Counted from the stretch's first letter, positions 34,749 to 43,102 are shown. The stretch is DNA of 64,000 nt from Phycocordibacter sp964398865 (GCA_964398865.1 CAYNOO010000001.1:1-64000); one strand, 5' to 3'. Translations and numbers: made by a program. The notes: generated from the sequence alone by a model not told the origin.

Positions 34749-36008
34749 TTATACGAATGACTCAGGGATAGGAAACTGCTGAGCTAGCTCTTTGATTTCT
34801 TCATGCACTGCGCGTTTTGTCTCCACAGAATCTTTATTTTTCAGCGTTTGAATCATGAGTTCAGCAACGCGCGCGCATTCTACTTCTTTGAATCCGCGAG
34901 TCGTTATCGCAGGAGAGCCAAAACGTATGCCGGACGGGTCAAGAGGTTTCCTTGTGTCTCCTGCGATTGAGTTCATGTTGAGCGTGATACCGACTTCATC
35001 CAAGACCGTCTGCGCTTCTTTGCCTGTCACTCCTAAGGAACCGAATACATCCGCGAGAATCAGGTGATTGTCCGTGCCCCCTCCGATCATGCGGATGCCT
35101 TCGCGACGGAACACAAGCTCCATCGCTTTCGCATTTTTCAAAATTTGCTGTGCATACTCTTGAAACGCAGGTGTTCCCGCCTCGCCAAACGCGACCGCCT
35201 TCGCGGCAATGGTGTGCATATGCGGACCTCCTTGAATGCCTGGGAAAATTGCTTTATCTATTTTAGTCGCGATTTCCTCGCTTTCACGCGTGAGGATAAT
35301 GCCGCCACGAGGACCCCGAAGTGTCTTGTGTGTCGTTGAAGTAATGATGTCGAAACCGTCGTCAAAAGGATTTCTAAGCGCCTTGCCAGCGATAAGACCG
35401 GCAATGTGTGCCATGTCTGCCATCGTTATAGCTCCCACTTCATGCGCGATATCAACAAACTTTTTGTAGTCGAGCGTGCGTGAATACGCACTAAAGCCGG
35501 CAAGAATAATTTTAGGTTTCGTTTCAATTGCAACGCGGCGAAGTTCGTCGTAATCAATTTCCCCTGTCTCAGGGTCTTTCATTTTGTAGGTAACAAACTT
35601 GTACACTTTTGCAGGCAACGTCATTGGGTGCCCATGCGTAAGGTGCCCGCCGTGCGACAAATCCATCCCAAGAACTGTGTCGCCAGGATTCAAAAGTGCT
35701 GCATACACGGCTAAGTTTGCGGGCGCACCAGAATGAGGCTGCACATTCGCAAACTTACAGTTGAAAAGCCCCTTGATGCGTTCTATCGCGAGCCTCTCTA
35801 CGATGTCGGTAAAATCCTGCCCACCGTAGTAACGCTTCCCCGGATATCCTTCTGAATATTTGTTTGTAAATACTGAACCGTTCGCCTCAAGAACCGCCTT
35901 CGAAACATAATTTTCAGAAGGAATAAGCTCGAGTCCTTCTTCCTCTCGCTTTTTCTCGCCCGCTATTGCATCTGCGACTTCCTTATCCTGTTTCTCGATG
36001 TACGCCAT
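34749..36008 (-). CDS. glyA: Serine hydroxymethyltransferase
   Basis: 419 residues, full length. The PLP-binding lysine is K228 in STTHKTLRGPRGG; the N-terminal ELIPSENYVS and YPGKRYYGG motifs are intact. It interconverts serine and glycine and makes methylene-tetrahydrofolate for thymidylate synthesis. It lies just after tmk and opposite thyA-folA, consistent with a folate/thymidylate neighbourhood. Confidence 0.98.
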   Translation of the reverse strand: MAYIEKQDKEVADAIAGEKKREEEGLELIPSENYVSKAVLEANGSVFTNKYSEGYPGKRYYGGQDFTDIVERLAIERIKGLFNCKFANVQPHSGAPANLAVYAALLNPGDTVLGMDLSHGGHLTHGHPMTLPAKVYKFVTYKMKDPETGEIDYDELRRVAIETKPKIILAGFSAYSRTLDYKKFVDIAHEVGAITMADMAHIAGLIAGKALRNPFDDGFDIITSTTHKTLRGPRGGIILTRESEEIATKIDKAIFPGIQGGPHMHTIAAKAVAFGEAGTPAFQEYAQQILKNAKAMELVFRREGIRMIGGGTDNHLILADVFGSLGVTGKEAQTVLDEVGITLNMNSIAGDTRKPLDPSGIRFGSPAITTRGFKEVECARVAELMIQTLKNKDSVETKRAVHEEIKELAQQFPIPESFV

Positions 36009-36012
36009 TATT

Positions 36013-36714
36013 TTATTTCTTACTTTTTATAACTTTTGAAACACAATCGTAAATACGCTGATGTATGACCTCTCGAGGAAGAATACCATTTTTGTCTCCG
36101 CACTCAATCTTCTTCCAATGACCCTTTTGACTGATAAGCTTCAACGCACTCTTCTGCGCATCCTCCAGATATCCTGCATCCCCCTCGACAACATCTTTCT
36201 TGCCTTTGGTGTACTTCCCTTTCTTGGAACGATCCTTATTCTTCAAAAGCTTCAAGACATCCTTCATTGGCAAGTGGAGATACACAATCAAATCTGGACG
36301 CGGGAGCCCAAACACTCCGTGCTCCATTTTGTCTAGCCACTTTAAGAATGCGACTCGTTTCTTTGCGCTTCGTATCTTGCCGCCTTGGTGCATCTGATTT
36401 GCTGATACATAGCGATCAAGAATGACGAGTTTGCCCTCTTTCAGCCACTTTTCAATCTTAGGCTTCGACTCGAAGCGATCCGCCGCGTACATGACAGACG
36501 CTATGTAAGGGTCGATATGCAAAAAGTCACCGTACTTGCCCGTGAGCATGGCTCCGATGAAATCCCCAAAAAAATTCTTGTAGTACTGAGGGAAATCGAG
36601 CATTTCTACTCGCTTTCCTTCCTGTTTCAAGCGCGCCACAAGGAGTTTCGTCTGGGTCGCTTTCCCAACACCGTCGGTACCGTCTATGACTATGAGTTTT
36701 CCGCGTTTTGCCAT
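36013..36714 (-). CDS. tmk: Thymidylate kinase
   Basis: 233 residues from ATG 36714 (a TTG at 36732 would add 6). The P-loop IDGTDGVGKATQ, the DRY-containing LDRYVSANQMHQGGK and PRPDLIVYLHLP are present. It phosphorylates dTMP to dTDP. It is slightly longer than usual because of a Lys-rich insertion (KNKDRSKKGKYTKGKKD) in the LID region. Divergent from thyA with about 65 bp between them. Confidence 0.95.
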   Translation of the reverse strand: MAKRGKLIVIDGTDGVGKATQTKLLVARLKQEGKRVEMLDFPQYYKNFFGDFIGAMLTGKYGDFLHIDPYIASVMYAADRFESKPKIEKWLKEGKLVILDRYVSANQMHQGGKIRSAKKRVAFLKWLDKMEHGVFGLPRPDLIVYLHLPMKDVLKLLKNKDRSKKGKYTKGKKDVVEGDAGYLEDAQKSALKLISQKGHWKKIECGDKNGILPREVIHQRIYDCVSKVIKSKK

Positions 36715-36778
36715 TGAGATTATATCTGTCAATCAAGCATTTAAGGTGACTTGAAGTTATACTATAACCTAAAGACCT

Positions 36779-37606
36779 ATGCGCCAATACAATGATCTTT
36801 TGCGGAAAGTAATGGATGAGGGTGCTGACCGCTCCACTAGAAATGGAAAGACGCGAGCGCTGTTCGGACTGCAGATGCGATTCAATATGGCGGATGGATT
36901 CCCAGCAGTTACGACAAAAAAACTTGCATTCAAAGCAGTAAAAAGCGAGCTTCTTTGGTTCATCGAAGGCTCAAACGACGACAACCGCCTGAAAGAACTC
37001 AATGGCACCGAGCGCACCATCTGGACAGACAATGCCGAGGCCCCGTATTGGGCACCGAAAGCAAAATTCCCCGGCGACTTAGGGCGCGTATACGGGGTGC
37101 AGTGGAGGAAGTGGCAAAAGCCTGACGGAGGAGTTGTCGATCAGCTTGCTGATGTCATTGAGCGCATCAAGACGAATCCGACCGACAGGAGACTCATCGT
37201 CTCCGCCTGGAACCCCGGCGAATTAGACCAGATGGCCCTACCCCCCTGCCATATGTTCTTCCAGTTTTTCGTCGCTGATGGAAAATTATCTCTTCTCATG
37301 CACCAGCGTTCGTGCGATATGTTCCTCGGAGTTCCTTTCAATATCGCATCCTATTCCCTCTTGCTTCATATGGTGGCGCAAGTTACTGGATTAACAACGC
37401 ACGAATTTGTACACTCGCTTGGTGATGCGCACATCTACCACGACCACCTAGACGCAGTAAAAGAACAGCTTGCGCGTGAACCCTTGGCACTCCCCTCTCT
37501 AAAACTAAACCCTGCCGTTAAAAATATTAATGATTTCAAAATGGAAGATATAGAATTAGAAAATTATCAGTCACATCCCCCTATTAAAGCCAAGATGAAC
37601 ATATAA
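36779..37606 (+). CDS. thyA: Thymidylate synthase
   Basis: 275 residues, normal for ThyA. The catalytic cysteine is in LPPCHMFFQF; RSCDMFLGVPFNIASYSLL binds dUMP phosphate and folate, and HIYHDHLDAVKEQL is conserved. It methylates dUMP to dTMP using methylene-tetrahydrofolate, which folA regenerates. First in a thyA-dcd-folA cluster on the plus strand. Confidence 0.98.
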   Translation: MRQYNDLLRKVMDEGADRSTRNGKTRALFGLQMRFNMADGFPAVTTKKLAFKAVKSELLWFIEGSNDDNRLKELNGTERTIWTDNAEAPYWAPKAKFPGDLGRVYGVQWRKWQKPDGGVVDQLADVIERIKTNPTDRRLIVSAWNPGELDQMALPPCHMFFQFFVADGKLSLLMHQRSCDMFLGVPFNIASYSLLLHMVAQVTGLTTHEFVHSLGDAHIYHDHLDAVKEQLAREPLALPSLKLNPAVKNINDFKMEDIELENYQSHPPIKAKMNI

Positions 37607-37611
37607 ATGTT

Positions 37612-37653
37612 TTTAGCTTTTCCTTCCTAAAACCTATAACCTCACACTTACTT
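37612..37653. repeat. 7-base-period repeat tract between thyA and dcd
   Basis: Six units, beginning TTTAGCT TTTCCTT and ending against the dcd start codon. It fills almost the whole gap between the two genes, leaving no obvious ribosome-binding site. Confidence 0.75.
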
Positions 37654-38343
37654 ATGGCTTTATCTGACAAAAAAATTCTTGAACACATGAAGCGAGGTAC
37701 GGTTGTCATTGAACCGTTCCAGCCTGAAAATCTTGCCACTTCAAGCTATGACGTAACCTTAGGCGAATGGTATTTCCGGGAACAGCCACCGCAAGGTCAT
37801 AAAAAAATCTACAACGTTTACAGCAAGGGCGACACGGAGATCGTTTGGGACACAAAGCCGCGCCGTGCAAAGACAGCAAAGGAGGCGCTCAAGAATTTCA
37901 ATTTTTCATTTGATGGTATTAGACCAGACGACAAGGTCATCCTCATGGAGCCTGGCGAAACCATTCTCGCGCACACTGAGGAATTCATCGGAGGCAGGGA
38001 GACAGTGACGACCATGATGAAAGCGCGCTCCTCAATGGGGAGAAACTTCATCAATGTCTGCAAGTGCGCGGGTTGGGGCGATGTTGGGTACACCAACCGC
38101 TGGGTCATGGAAATTTCGAATGCCTCACAGCACTACATAATCCCGCTCGTGGTGGGGCGTCGCGTTGCACAATTAGTCTTTTTCGAGACAGGACCAATCC
38201 TTGCAAACGACTACACCAAGACCGGCAAATACCAGGAGACTACTGACATAGCAAAGCTCAAGAAATCTTGGAAACCGGAAACGATGCTTCCGAAGCTCTG
38301 GGCAGACCGCGATATAAAGAAACATCAAAAATGGCACAAGTAA
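37654..38343 (+). CDS. dcd: dCTP deaminase / dUTPase family protein
   Basis: 229 residues. The family core MKARSSMGRNFINVCKCAG and the C-terminal IIPLVVGRRVAQLVFFETG match dCTP deaminase. It converts dCTP to dUTP (or dUMP), feeding ThyA. A 40-residue insertion near the N-terminus (GDTEIVWDTKPRRAKTAKEA) makes it longer than the usual 190 residues. Confidence 0.92.
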   Translation: MALSDKKILEHMKRGTVVIEPFQPENLATSSYDVTLGEWYFREQPPQGHKKIYNVYSKGDTEIVWDTKPRRAKTAKEALKNFNFSFDGIRPDDKVILMEPGETILAHTEEFIGGRETVTTMMKARSSMGRNFINVCKCAGWGDVGYTNRWVMEISNASQHYIIPLVVGRRVAQLVFFETGPILANDYTKTGKYQETTDIAKLKKSWKPETMLPKLWADRDIKKHQKWHK

Positions 38344-38347
38344 AGAT

Positions 38348-38377
38348 AAGGTATTTGCTTGTCGCAAATACCTTTCT
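38348..38377 (+). terminator. Hairpin between dcd and folA
   Basis: AAGGTATTTG and CAAATACCTT pair around a 7-nt loop and are followed by TCTT. A weak terminator or a processing hairpin 4 bp after dcd. Confidence 0.5.
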
Positions 38378-38401
38378 TCCATCACTCGTTCGGAGAAAAA
38401 C

Positions 38402-38911
38402 ATGAGTACATCTTTTCCCCCCTCACATCGCTCGAAAGTAGTTGCCATAGCAGCAATTACGCGGAGCGACCGAGGTTTGGGGAAAAATAATGACCTCATC
38501 TGGAAGATTCCAGATGATATGAAGCATTTTCGAGAACTCACGCTTGGACACCCCATAATCACAGGGAGAAAAAACTTTGAAGCGATGGGACGAACGCTCC
38601 CAGGGCGAACAAATATTGTCGTAACCAGAGATCCAAACTACAAGAAAGAAGGAGTCACCGTCATCCATTCAATTGAAGACGCTATACATGAAGCACAAAA
38701 ACTTGATGATGAAGTCATTTGTGTAATCGGAGGCGGAGAAATTTACAAAGCGGCACTCCCCTACACTGATCGTCTGTACCTCACCCTTATTGATGCCGAA
38801 AAAGACGCAGATGTTTTTTTCCCCGACTACTCAGAATTCAAGAAAGTGATTTCAGAAGAAAAAAAAGAGTACGAAGGGGTTTCGTACTCTTTCGTGACGC
38901 TGGAGAAATAA
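38402..38911 (+). CDS. folA: Dihydrofolate reductase
   Basis: 169 residues. Typical DHFR signatures: IAAITRSDRGLGKNNDLIWK, DMKHFRELTLGHPIITGRKN and IGGGEIYKAALPYTDRLYLT. It reduces dihydrofolate to tetrahydrofolate, needed because ThyA oxidises it. A GGAG ribosome-binding site lies 6 nt before ATG 38402. Last gene of the thyA-dcd-folA cluster. Confidence 0.97.
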   Translation: MSTSFPPSHRSKVVAIAAITRSDRGLGKNNDLIWKIPDDMKHFRELTLGHPIITGRKNFEAMGRTLPGRTNIVVTRDPNYKKEGVTVIHSIEDAIHEAQKLDDEVICVIGGGEIYKAALPYTDRLYLTLIDAEKDADVFFPDYSEFKKVISEEKKEYEGVSYSFVTLEK

Positions 38912-38925
38912 ACGCCTGAAATTCA

Positions 38926-39210
38926 TCAGCCTGATACATAATTTGCATCGGGAGAGGGCTGGACTCGAAGCCTTTGAAGACATCGACCGCATAGTGTTAT
39001 TCGCTTACGCAAGGGTCCTTCATCAATAAAACGGTAGGTGCGCCCATAGTGATTATAGTGTTGGCACGGCTGCTTGTCGCGCCCATGCCGCAAACCCGAT
39101 CTTTGGCGCCTCCAAGCTTCTGGGACATTCATAAGATCAAGCGGTGGAAGCGCTAACGGGAGTATGGGCGAAATAGTTAGTGGGCATGCTACGACAAAGC
39201 GATACTTCAC
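38926..39210 (-). CDS. Possible small CxxC protein
   Basis: 94 residues from a GTG with an in-frame stop just upstream. Arg-rich, with ITLCGRCLQRL near the end. It is the last frame in the minus-strand run that starts at secE, and its neighbours also carry CxxC motifs (CQRC, CGNC, CKKC). No family recognised. The unusual start and high Arg content leave it uncertain. Confidence 0.4.
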   Translation of the reverse strand: MKYRFVVACPLTISPILPLALPPLDLMNVPEAWRRQRSGLRHGRDKQPCQHYNHYGRTYRFIDEGPLRKRITLCGRCLQRLRVQPSPDANYVSG

Positions 39211-39287
39211 GCTTTCGTCTCAAACCTTCCCCTCTGCTACCAAGATTCATAAAGACAGATAAAGAGCTGCCGTCCGTATAGATACCC

Positions 39288-39542
39288 TTAGTGAATGGGG
39301 GTGTAGACTACCTGGTCGCACCGCTGACACTTGTTTTTAAAAGCCTTTCCACCCCCTATAACGTTGACGATCCCCTGGTTTTTCCAATCATGCTTCTCAC
39401 CTTCATGGCCTGCTGAGCAATCAAATCTGTATAAAAAAAGATTTTCATGTACTTGCGCGCGATCAATTGCCTTGCCTTTATGTCTTTTATAAACAGATTT
39501 AACCGGTTCAGGTCGCTGAGGGTGTTTACGTTTTTCGCTCAT
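39288..39542 (-). CDS. Small CxxC protein of unknown function
   Basis: 84 residues, strongly basic at the start (MSEKRKHPQRPEPVKSVYKR) with His and Cys residues later (RFDCSAGHEGEKHDW, then KNKCQRCDQVVYTPIH). These look like a single zinc ribbon made of C...H and CxxC. Same strand as nusG and rplK upstream. No family recognised. Confidence 0.55.
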   Translation of the reverse strand: MSEKRKHPQRPEPVKSVYKRHKGKAIDRAQVHENLFLYRFDCSAGHEGEKHDWKNQGIVNVIGGGKAFKNKCQRCDQVVYTPIH

Positions 39543-39611
39543 TGTATTTAAAGAATAGAACAGAAAACACTAAAAGTCAATATTGGTTTCCTCAAAGAAA
39601 CCTTTAGGGCG

Positions 39612-39809
39612 CTAGCCGCGTGGGAAGAAGGGCTTATGGCAGTTTCCACATCTTTTGTAGGGTTTATAGATGCCAAACATTGGGGCTGCCCCAATATCCC
39701 GTAAGTCATGATCACCCCCGCCATCAGGAGTCATTTCGCATTTCGCGCGCTCCACACCCTGTATCGTCCCTCCTGCCAACATTGAACCTTCTAGACGAAA
39801 TTCCTCCAT
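39612..39809 (-). CDS. Small CxxC protein of unknown function
   Basis: 65 residues ending in a zinc-ribbon-like YKRCGNCHKPFFPRG. An acidic and Gly-rich middle (MTPDGGGDHDLRDIG) precedes it. It lies 34 bp after the CofE-like gene on the same strand. No family recognised. Confidence 0.5.
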   Translation of the reverse strand: MEEFRLEGSMLAGGTIQGVERAKCEMTPDGGGDHDLRDIGAAPMFGIYKPYKRCGNCHKPFFPRG

Positions 39810-39843
39810 ATAATTATAGATATACCTGTCTGAGGTGTTTGAG

Positions 39844-40584
39844 TCAAATATTCTCTTTTCTGCCTCCTTTTTCCCAAGAAATATTTTTCAAAAATGGTTC
39901 AAATAGATCCTCTTCAATAGCTGAAGCGAAAGCGTCATCGCTCGTGTGCTCTTTGTCGCCAATGAACGGCACATCCCGCATCCGCACTAATGGAGTCTGT
40001 TCATTCGCTTCCCCCATCACAAACGACGCGGCAGCAGCAAGAGAGTCTGGAATATTCGTCTGACTTCCGCCAGAGTTAATACCCATAAGGTCAACACGAT
40101 TCTTGTTGCTATAGAGTGGCTCGAAACCCGCCCATGCGAGCGCTATTCCAACGACGCCTTTGCGCAGAAAAACGCTCCGAGAATCGGTCATGATAAGATA
40201 CAGATTTTCAATACGGTACATTTCTTTGAACCAAGCCAAAAATTCCTCCGCTGATTTTTGAGGATTCTCTGGCCACAGGACATAGTGGTGTCCCAGCGGG
40301 TCAATCCCGGCTGAGGGAATGAGAATGCCATTCGTGATGGTGTGCACAACCGCGCCCTCTCGCATCTCTTCGCGCGGCAGGTACCAATCGGCTTCTTGCC
40401 TCACGATCTCGTCTTTCTTGGTAAAGTCGCGCTCTACACATCGCCCCTCATGGATGGAAACAACCTTTGAAGAGATTGCTATAACATCATGCTCTTGCAG
40501 CGTGAGGGCTGAAGTTTTTATTTTTGAAAACAGATCGTCTTTCGGCGGCTTGAGGAGATCAATTTGGAATGGAGTAATCTCCAT
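39844..40584 (-). CDS. CofE-like gamma-glutamyl ligase (coenzyme F420-0:L-glutamate ligase family)
   Basis: 246 residues. It shows family features: DVIAISSKVVSIHEGR, LIMTDSRSVFLRKGVVGIALAWAGFEP (FGRPxRxG-like region), and NIPDSLAAAASFVMGEANEQTPLV. In methanogens the family adds glutamate to F420, but no F420 genes are seen here. Family members can replace folylpolyglutamate synthase in other bacteria (recalled for Chlamydia). Given glyA, thyA and folA in the window, adding glutamates to folate is a plausible role. It sits in the run from nusG to small unknown proteins. A second copy is at 53841-54548. Confidence 0.85.
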   Translation of the reverse strand: MEITPFQIDLLKPPKDDLFSKIKTSALTLQEHDVIAISSKVVSIHEGRCVERDFTKKDEIVRQEADWYLPREEMREGAVVHTITNGILIPSAGIDPLGHHYVLWPENPQKSAEEFLAWFKEMYRIENLYLIMTDSRSVFLRKGVVGIALAWAGFEPLYSNKNRVDLMGINSGGSQTNIPDSLAAAASFVMGEANEQTPLVRMRDVPFIGDKEHTSDDAFASAIEEDLFEPFLKNISWEKGGRKENI

Positions 40585-40587
40585 GAA

Positions 40588-40794
40588 CTAGCGCCCGGAC
40601 AACTGCCCTGTGCGAAAATCCAGAAGTGCGGATTGTCTTTGAGCGCGAAGATCTTTCGCCTGTTGAACTAGTGTCCCGTACTCCCAAAAGACTCCGTAGC
40701 GTTTTGCGATATCGTAATCCGACCGTATGCAGAGACCTTGTGTTTGAAAGTGTCTATCAATCTGCTCACGGGGGCTGAAAAGCTCACTGCTCAT
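40588..40794 (-). CDS. Unknown small protein, paralogue of 40809-41042
   Basis: 68 residues, helical. Its C-terminal AQRQSALLDFRTGQLSGR matches ERKSVLSAFRTELANRQ in the product of the next upstream gene, so the two are a duplicated pair. It lies 3 bp before the CofE-like gene. No known family. Confidence 0.55.
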   Translation of the reverse strand: MSSELFSPREQIDRHFQTQGLCIRSDYDIAKRYGVFWEYGTLVQQAKDLRAQRQSALLDFRTGQLSGR

Positions 40795-40808
40795 TTTATA
40801 TGACGAAG

Positions 40809-41042
40809 TTACGCCTGTCTGTTAGCAAGCTCGGTGCGAAAAGCGCTTAAAACAGATTTCCTTTCGAAACGCAGCCAGCCTGCTTCTATGAGGTGTTTTT
40901 TTGGATTTCCTAACAATCCACGAGTTTTTTCATCATCATAACGGTAACGTTCAGCTTGGACTGCGTCCCGGTAGTCCTCATTAATCAAGCCAACGCCATC
41001 GTAGCGAGGGTCGTAGTAGTACTCAGGTGGGTATTCGCTCAT
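40809..41042 (-). CDS. Unknown small protein, paralogue of 40588-40794
   Basis: 77 residues, Tyr- and Arg-rich start (MSEYPPEYYYDPRYDG), then a helical C-terminal half shared with the downstream neighbour (SVLSAFRTEL). Same strand and close spacing in the secE-nusG-rplK run. No known family. Confidence 0.55.
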   Translation of the reverse strand: MSEYPPEYYYDPRYDGVGLINEDYRDAVQAERYRYDDEKTRGLLGNPKKHLIEAGWLRFERKSVLSAFRTELANRQA

Positions 41043-41072
41043 TTTTATATCAATAACACTATATTTACAATA

Positions 41073-41312
41073 CTAGATAAGATCAAATGCCCCCATAGGA
41101 CGAGGAATTGCCCCTGACTTTATGAAGCTCGTGTATTCCGCATAATGCCTGTCACACATAGGCTCGACTTCGACTTCTGTTCCCCGAAAACTGCGAGCTG
41201 TTCGAGACCTTTTACTTTCTTTACATTTCTTGCAGTCTTTGGACTCTCTCATCCAAACAGCAACAGGATTTTCTCTGCGTCGGAGGCCTACTGCTTGCTC
41301 AGCGGTAGCCAT
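41073..41312 (-). CDS. Small CxxC protein next to rplK
   Basis: 79 residues with a basic CxxC segment (ESKDCKKCKESKRSRTARSF) and a second Cys/His pair (EPMCDRHYAEY), probably one zinc site. Its ATG is 3 bp after the uL11 stop, where rplA (uL1) normally lies. It has no uL1 features. No family recognised. Confidence 0.6.
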   Translation of the reverse strand: MATAEQAVGLRRRENPVAVWMRESKDCKKCKESKRSRTARSFRGTEVEVEPMCDRHYAEYTSFIKSGAIPRPMGAFDLI

Positions 41313-41314
41313 AA

Positions 41315-41734
41315 TTACTTTATATCTATACCCATCGAGCGGGCGGTGCCAGCGATGATTTTTTCAGCTTGACCAACGTCTTTGGTGTTGAGGTCAGGCA
41401 TCTTCTTTTCAGCGATTTCTTTGAGTTGTGCTTTCGTGATGGAGCCTGCCTTTACCGCAGGAACCTTGCCCGAGCCTTTCTCGAGACCAGCGAATTTCAA
41501 CAGCAATCGTGACGCAGGAGAAACTTTGACTATAAAAGTGAAAGAGCGGTCATCCATGACCGAAATTTCCACAGGCAATATATCGCCCATCTGATCTTGC
41601 GTTGCCGCGTTGAACTGTTGCACGAACTGACCTATGTTAACGCCAGCTGGACCAAGCGCTGTTCCTACCGGAGGCGCAGGCGTTGCCTTGCCGCCCGGAA
41701 CCTGAAGTTTTATTTTCTTTACTACTTTTGCCAT
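41315..41734 (-). CDS. rplK: 50S ribosomal protein uL11
   Basis: 139 residues from ATG 41734; an upstream in-frame start would add 16 residues without homology. The conserved LQVPGGKATPAPPVGTALGP and the C-terminal RNA-binding ARSMGIDI are present. It forms the base of the GTPase centre with 23S rRNA. Downstream of nusG; uL1 does not follow it. Confidence 0.97.
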   Translation of the reverse strand: MAKVVKKIKLQVPGGKATPAPPVGTALGPAGVNIGQFVQQFNAATQDQMGDILPVEISVMDDRSFTFIVKVSPASRLLLKFAGLEKGSGKVPAVKAGSITKAQLKEIAEKKMPDLNTKDVGQAEKIIAGTARSMGIDIK

Positions 41735-41747
41735 ATGCTGATGATAC

Positions 41748-42290
41748 TTAAATTTTCTTAACTTGCAAAAAATCGAGCTCAACTGGCGTTTCGCGCCCGA
41801 ACATCGACACCAAGACTTTCACCTTCCCTTTCTCCTCATCTATCTCGCCGATACGACCCTCCAAATCCTTGAATGGACCATCCGCAACGACCACAGGCTC
41901 TCCTACGGCGAAATCAATTTTGTGCTTCGCGACGTCGGTCGACATACGCTTGAAGAGAATGTTCATTTCTTCTTCCGTCAATGGTACCGGAGTTACACCA
42001 GAGCCGACGAAGCCTGTGACGCGGGGGGTATTGCGCACGATGTACCAGCTCTCATCATCAACAATCATGTCAACGAGGATGTAGCCAGGGTATATCTTCT
42101 CTTCGACGGTGTTCCGCTTTCCACCCGCTACCTTTATTTTCTTCTCAGTTGGGATGACGACATTGAAAATCTTGTCCTGCATACCCAAGGAATCAATGCG
42201 CTGCTTCAAGTTACGAAGAACGGCGTTCTCATAACCTGAGTATGTGTGGACTGCGTACCAGCCCCTGGTGCCTGCTGTTTGTTTTGCCAT
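41748..42290 (-). CDS. nusG: Transcription antitermination factor NusG
   Basis: 180 residues. The N-terminal NGN domain (GWYAVHTYSGYENAVLRNLK) and the C-terminal KOW domain (VVVADGPFKDLEGRIGEID) are intact, with the EEMNIL helix between. It couples RNA polymerase to ribosome and Rho. In the standard secE-nusG-rplK order. Confidence 0.97.
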   Translation of the reverse strand: MAKQTAGTRGWYAVHTYSGYENAVLRNLKQRIDSLGMQDKIFNVVIPTEKKIKVAGGKRNTVEEKIYPGYILVDMIVDDESWYIVRNTPRVTGFVGSGVTPVPLTEEEMNILFKRMSTDVAKHKIDFAVGEPVVVADGPFKDLEGRIGEIDEEKGKVKVLVSMFGRETPVELDFLQVKKI

Positions 42291-42296
42291 AGAGAT

Positions 42297-42488
42297 TTAT
42301 TGTTTCAGAGAAATAAGTTTCTCTAATCCTAAAGTGAAAAGAAAATCAAAAGCGCCTAAGAGAACTGCGACACCGACCGAAATACCAATGACGAGCAAGG
42401 TATAGAGAATTGCCTGACTTCTGGAGGGCCATGAGACGTGGCTGAGCTCGCTTCGTACAGCTTTGATGTATTCGATGAGTGGTTTCAT
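42297..42488 (-). CDS. secE: Preprotein translocase subunit SecE
   Basis: 63 residues. A basic amphipathic helix (VRSELSHVSWPSRSQAILYT) precedes one membrane helix (VIGISVGVAVLLGAFDFLF), the normal single-helix SecE form. It stabilises SecY in the translocon. It overlaps no other gene and starts the nusG-rplK run. Confidence 0.95.
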   Translation of the reverse strand: MKPLIEYIKAVRSELSHVSWPSRSQAILYTLLVIGISVGVAVLLGAFDFLFTLGLEKLISLKQ

Positions 42489-42502
42489 ACGTTGTTTTTG
42501 TA

Positions 42503-42528
42503 TAAAAAAAGCCCTGCGGGGGCTTTTA
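42503..42528 (-). terminator. Terminator after the secreted coiled-coil gene
   Basis: On the minus strand AAAGCCCC, a CGCA loop and GGGCTTTTTTT form a hairpin with a T-run. It lies about 40 bp past the stop at 42570 and just before secE. Confidence 0.8.
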
Positions 42529-42569
42529 AGAAGATACCAAATGAAGACAGTTGGGTCAAGTTGCCCTGG

Positions 42570-42998
42570 TTAGCAGCTATTTACATACTGCTCAGCATTA
42601 CGCGTCACTCTCTGGACATTAGCGTCCACTTGGGCCAAGTCACGCTCCCTTTCCATCTGTATTGCTCTATATTCAATTTCTCGCTCTGCATCAGTAAGAT
42701 CGGTACGACGTTTAAGAGCCTCCCTATCCCGGTCAGCATTTATATTGATCTGTTCAGCTTGAAAATGTGCATTCCTTTCTGCGTCTTGTATATCCATGTC
42801 TGCAGTCCGAATACAATCGTCCCTTCGTCTAGCATCCTGATAACCCCTTGCGACACCGCTCAAAAACTGCTGAGGATCAATCCTGATGCCTGCCTGTGCA
42901 GACTCTGGTGCCGTGGCAAGAGATGCACTTGCAGCTACCCCGAGCAAGAATTTACTTACTGGGTCTCTTCGCTTTTGAATTGGTGCTTTTTCGGACAT
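42570..42998 (-). CDS. Secreted coiled-coil protein of unknown function
   Basis: 142 residues from ATG 42998 (a longer frame to 43085 is unlikely). A basic start (MSEKAPIQKRRD) leads into a signal-like segment ending near ESAQA, then a long charged coiled coil (DRDREALKRRTDLTDAEREI) and a final Cys. Probably exported. No family recognised. A terminator separates it from secE. Confidence 0.6.
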   Translation of the reverse strand: MSEKAPIQKRRDPVSKFLLGVAASASLATAPESAQAGIRIDPQQFLSGVARGYQDARRRDDCIRTADMDIQDAERNAHFQAEQININADRDREALKRRTDLTDAEREIEYRAIQMERERDLAQVDANVQRVTRNAEQYVNSC

Positions 42999-43068
42999 GT
43001 TGTGTATGGTAACACTTGAAAACCATTCTGTCAAGAGCAATAAAGACCCCCGGTTTTCCTGCGTCAAA

Positions 43069-43102
43069 CATACAAAAACCCGCAATTCCGGGTTTTTGTA
43101 TG
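43069..43102. terminator. Terminator next to the scaffold gap
   Basis: ATACAAAAACCCG, a short loop and C(G)GGTTTTTGTAT form a symmetric hairpin with A and T runs, ending exactly where the Ns begin. Confidence 0.75.

Noticed and set aside
39844..40584. Coenzyme F420 biosynthesis
   Set aside because: Only the ligase family is present; no other F420 gene is in the window.
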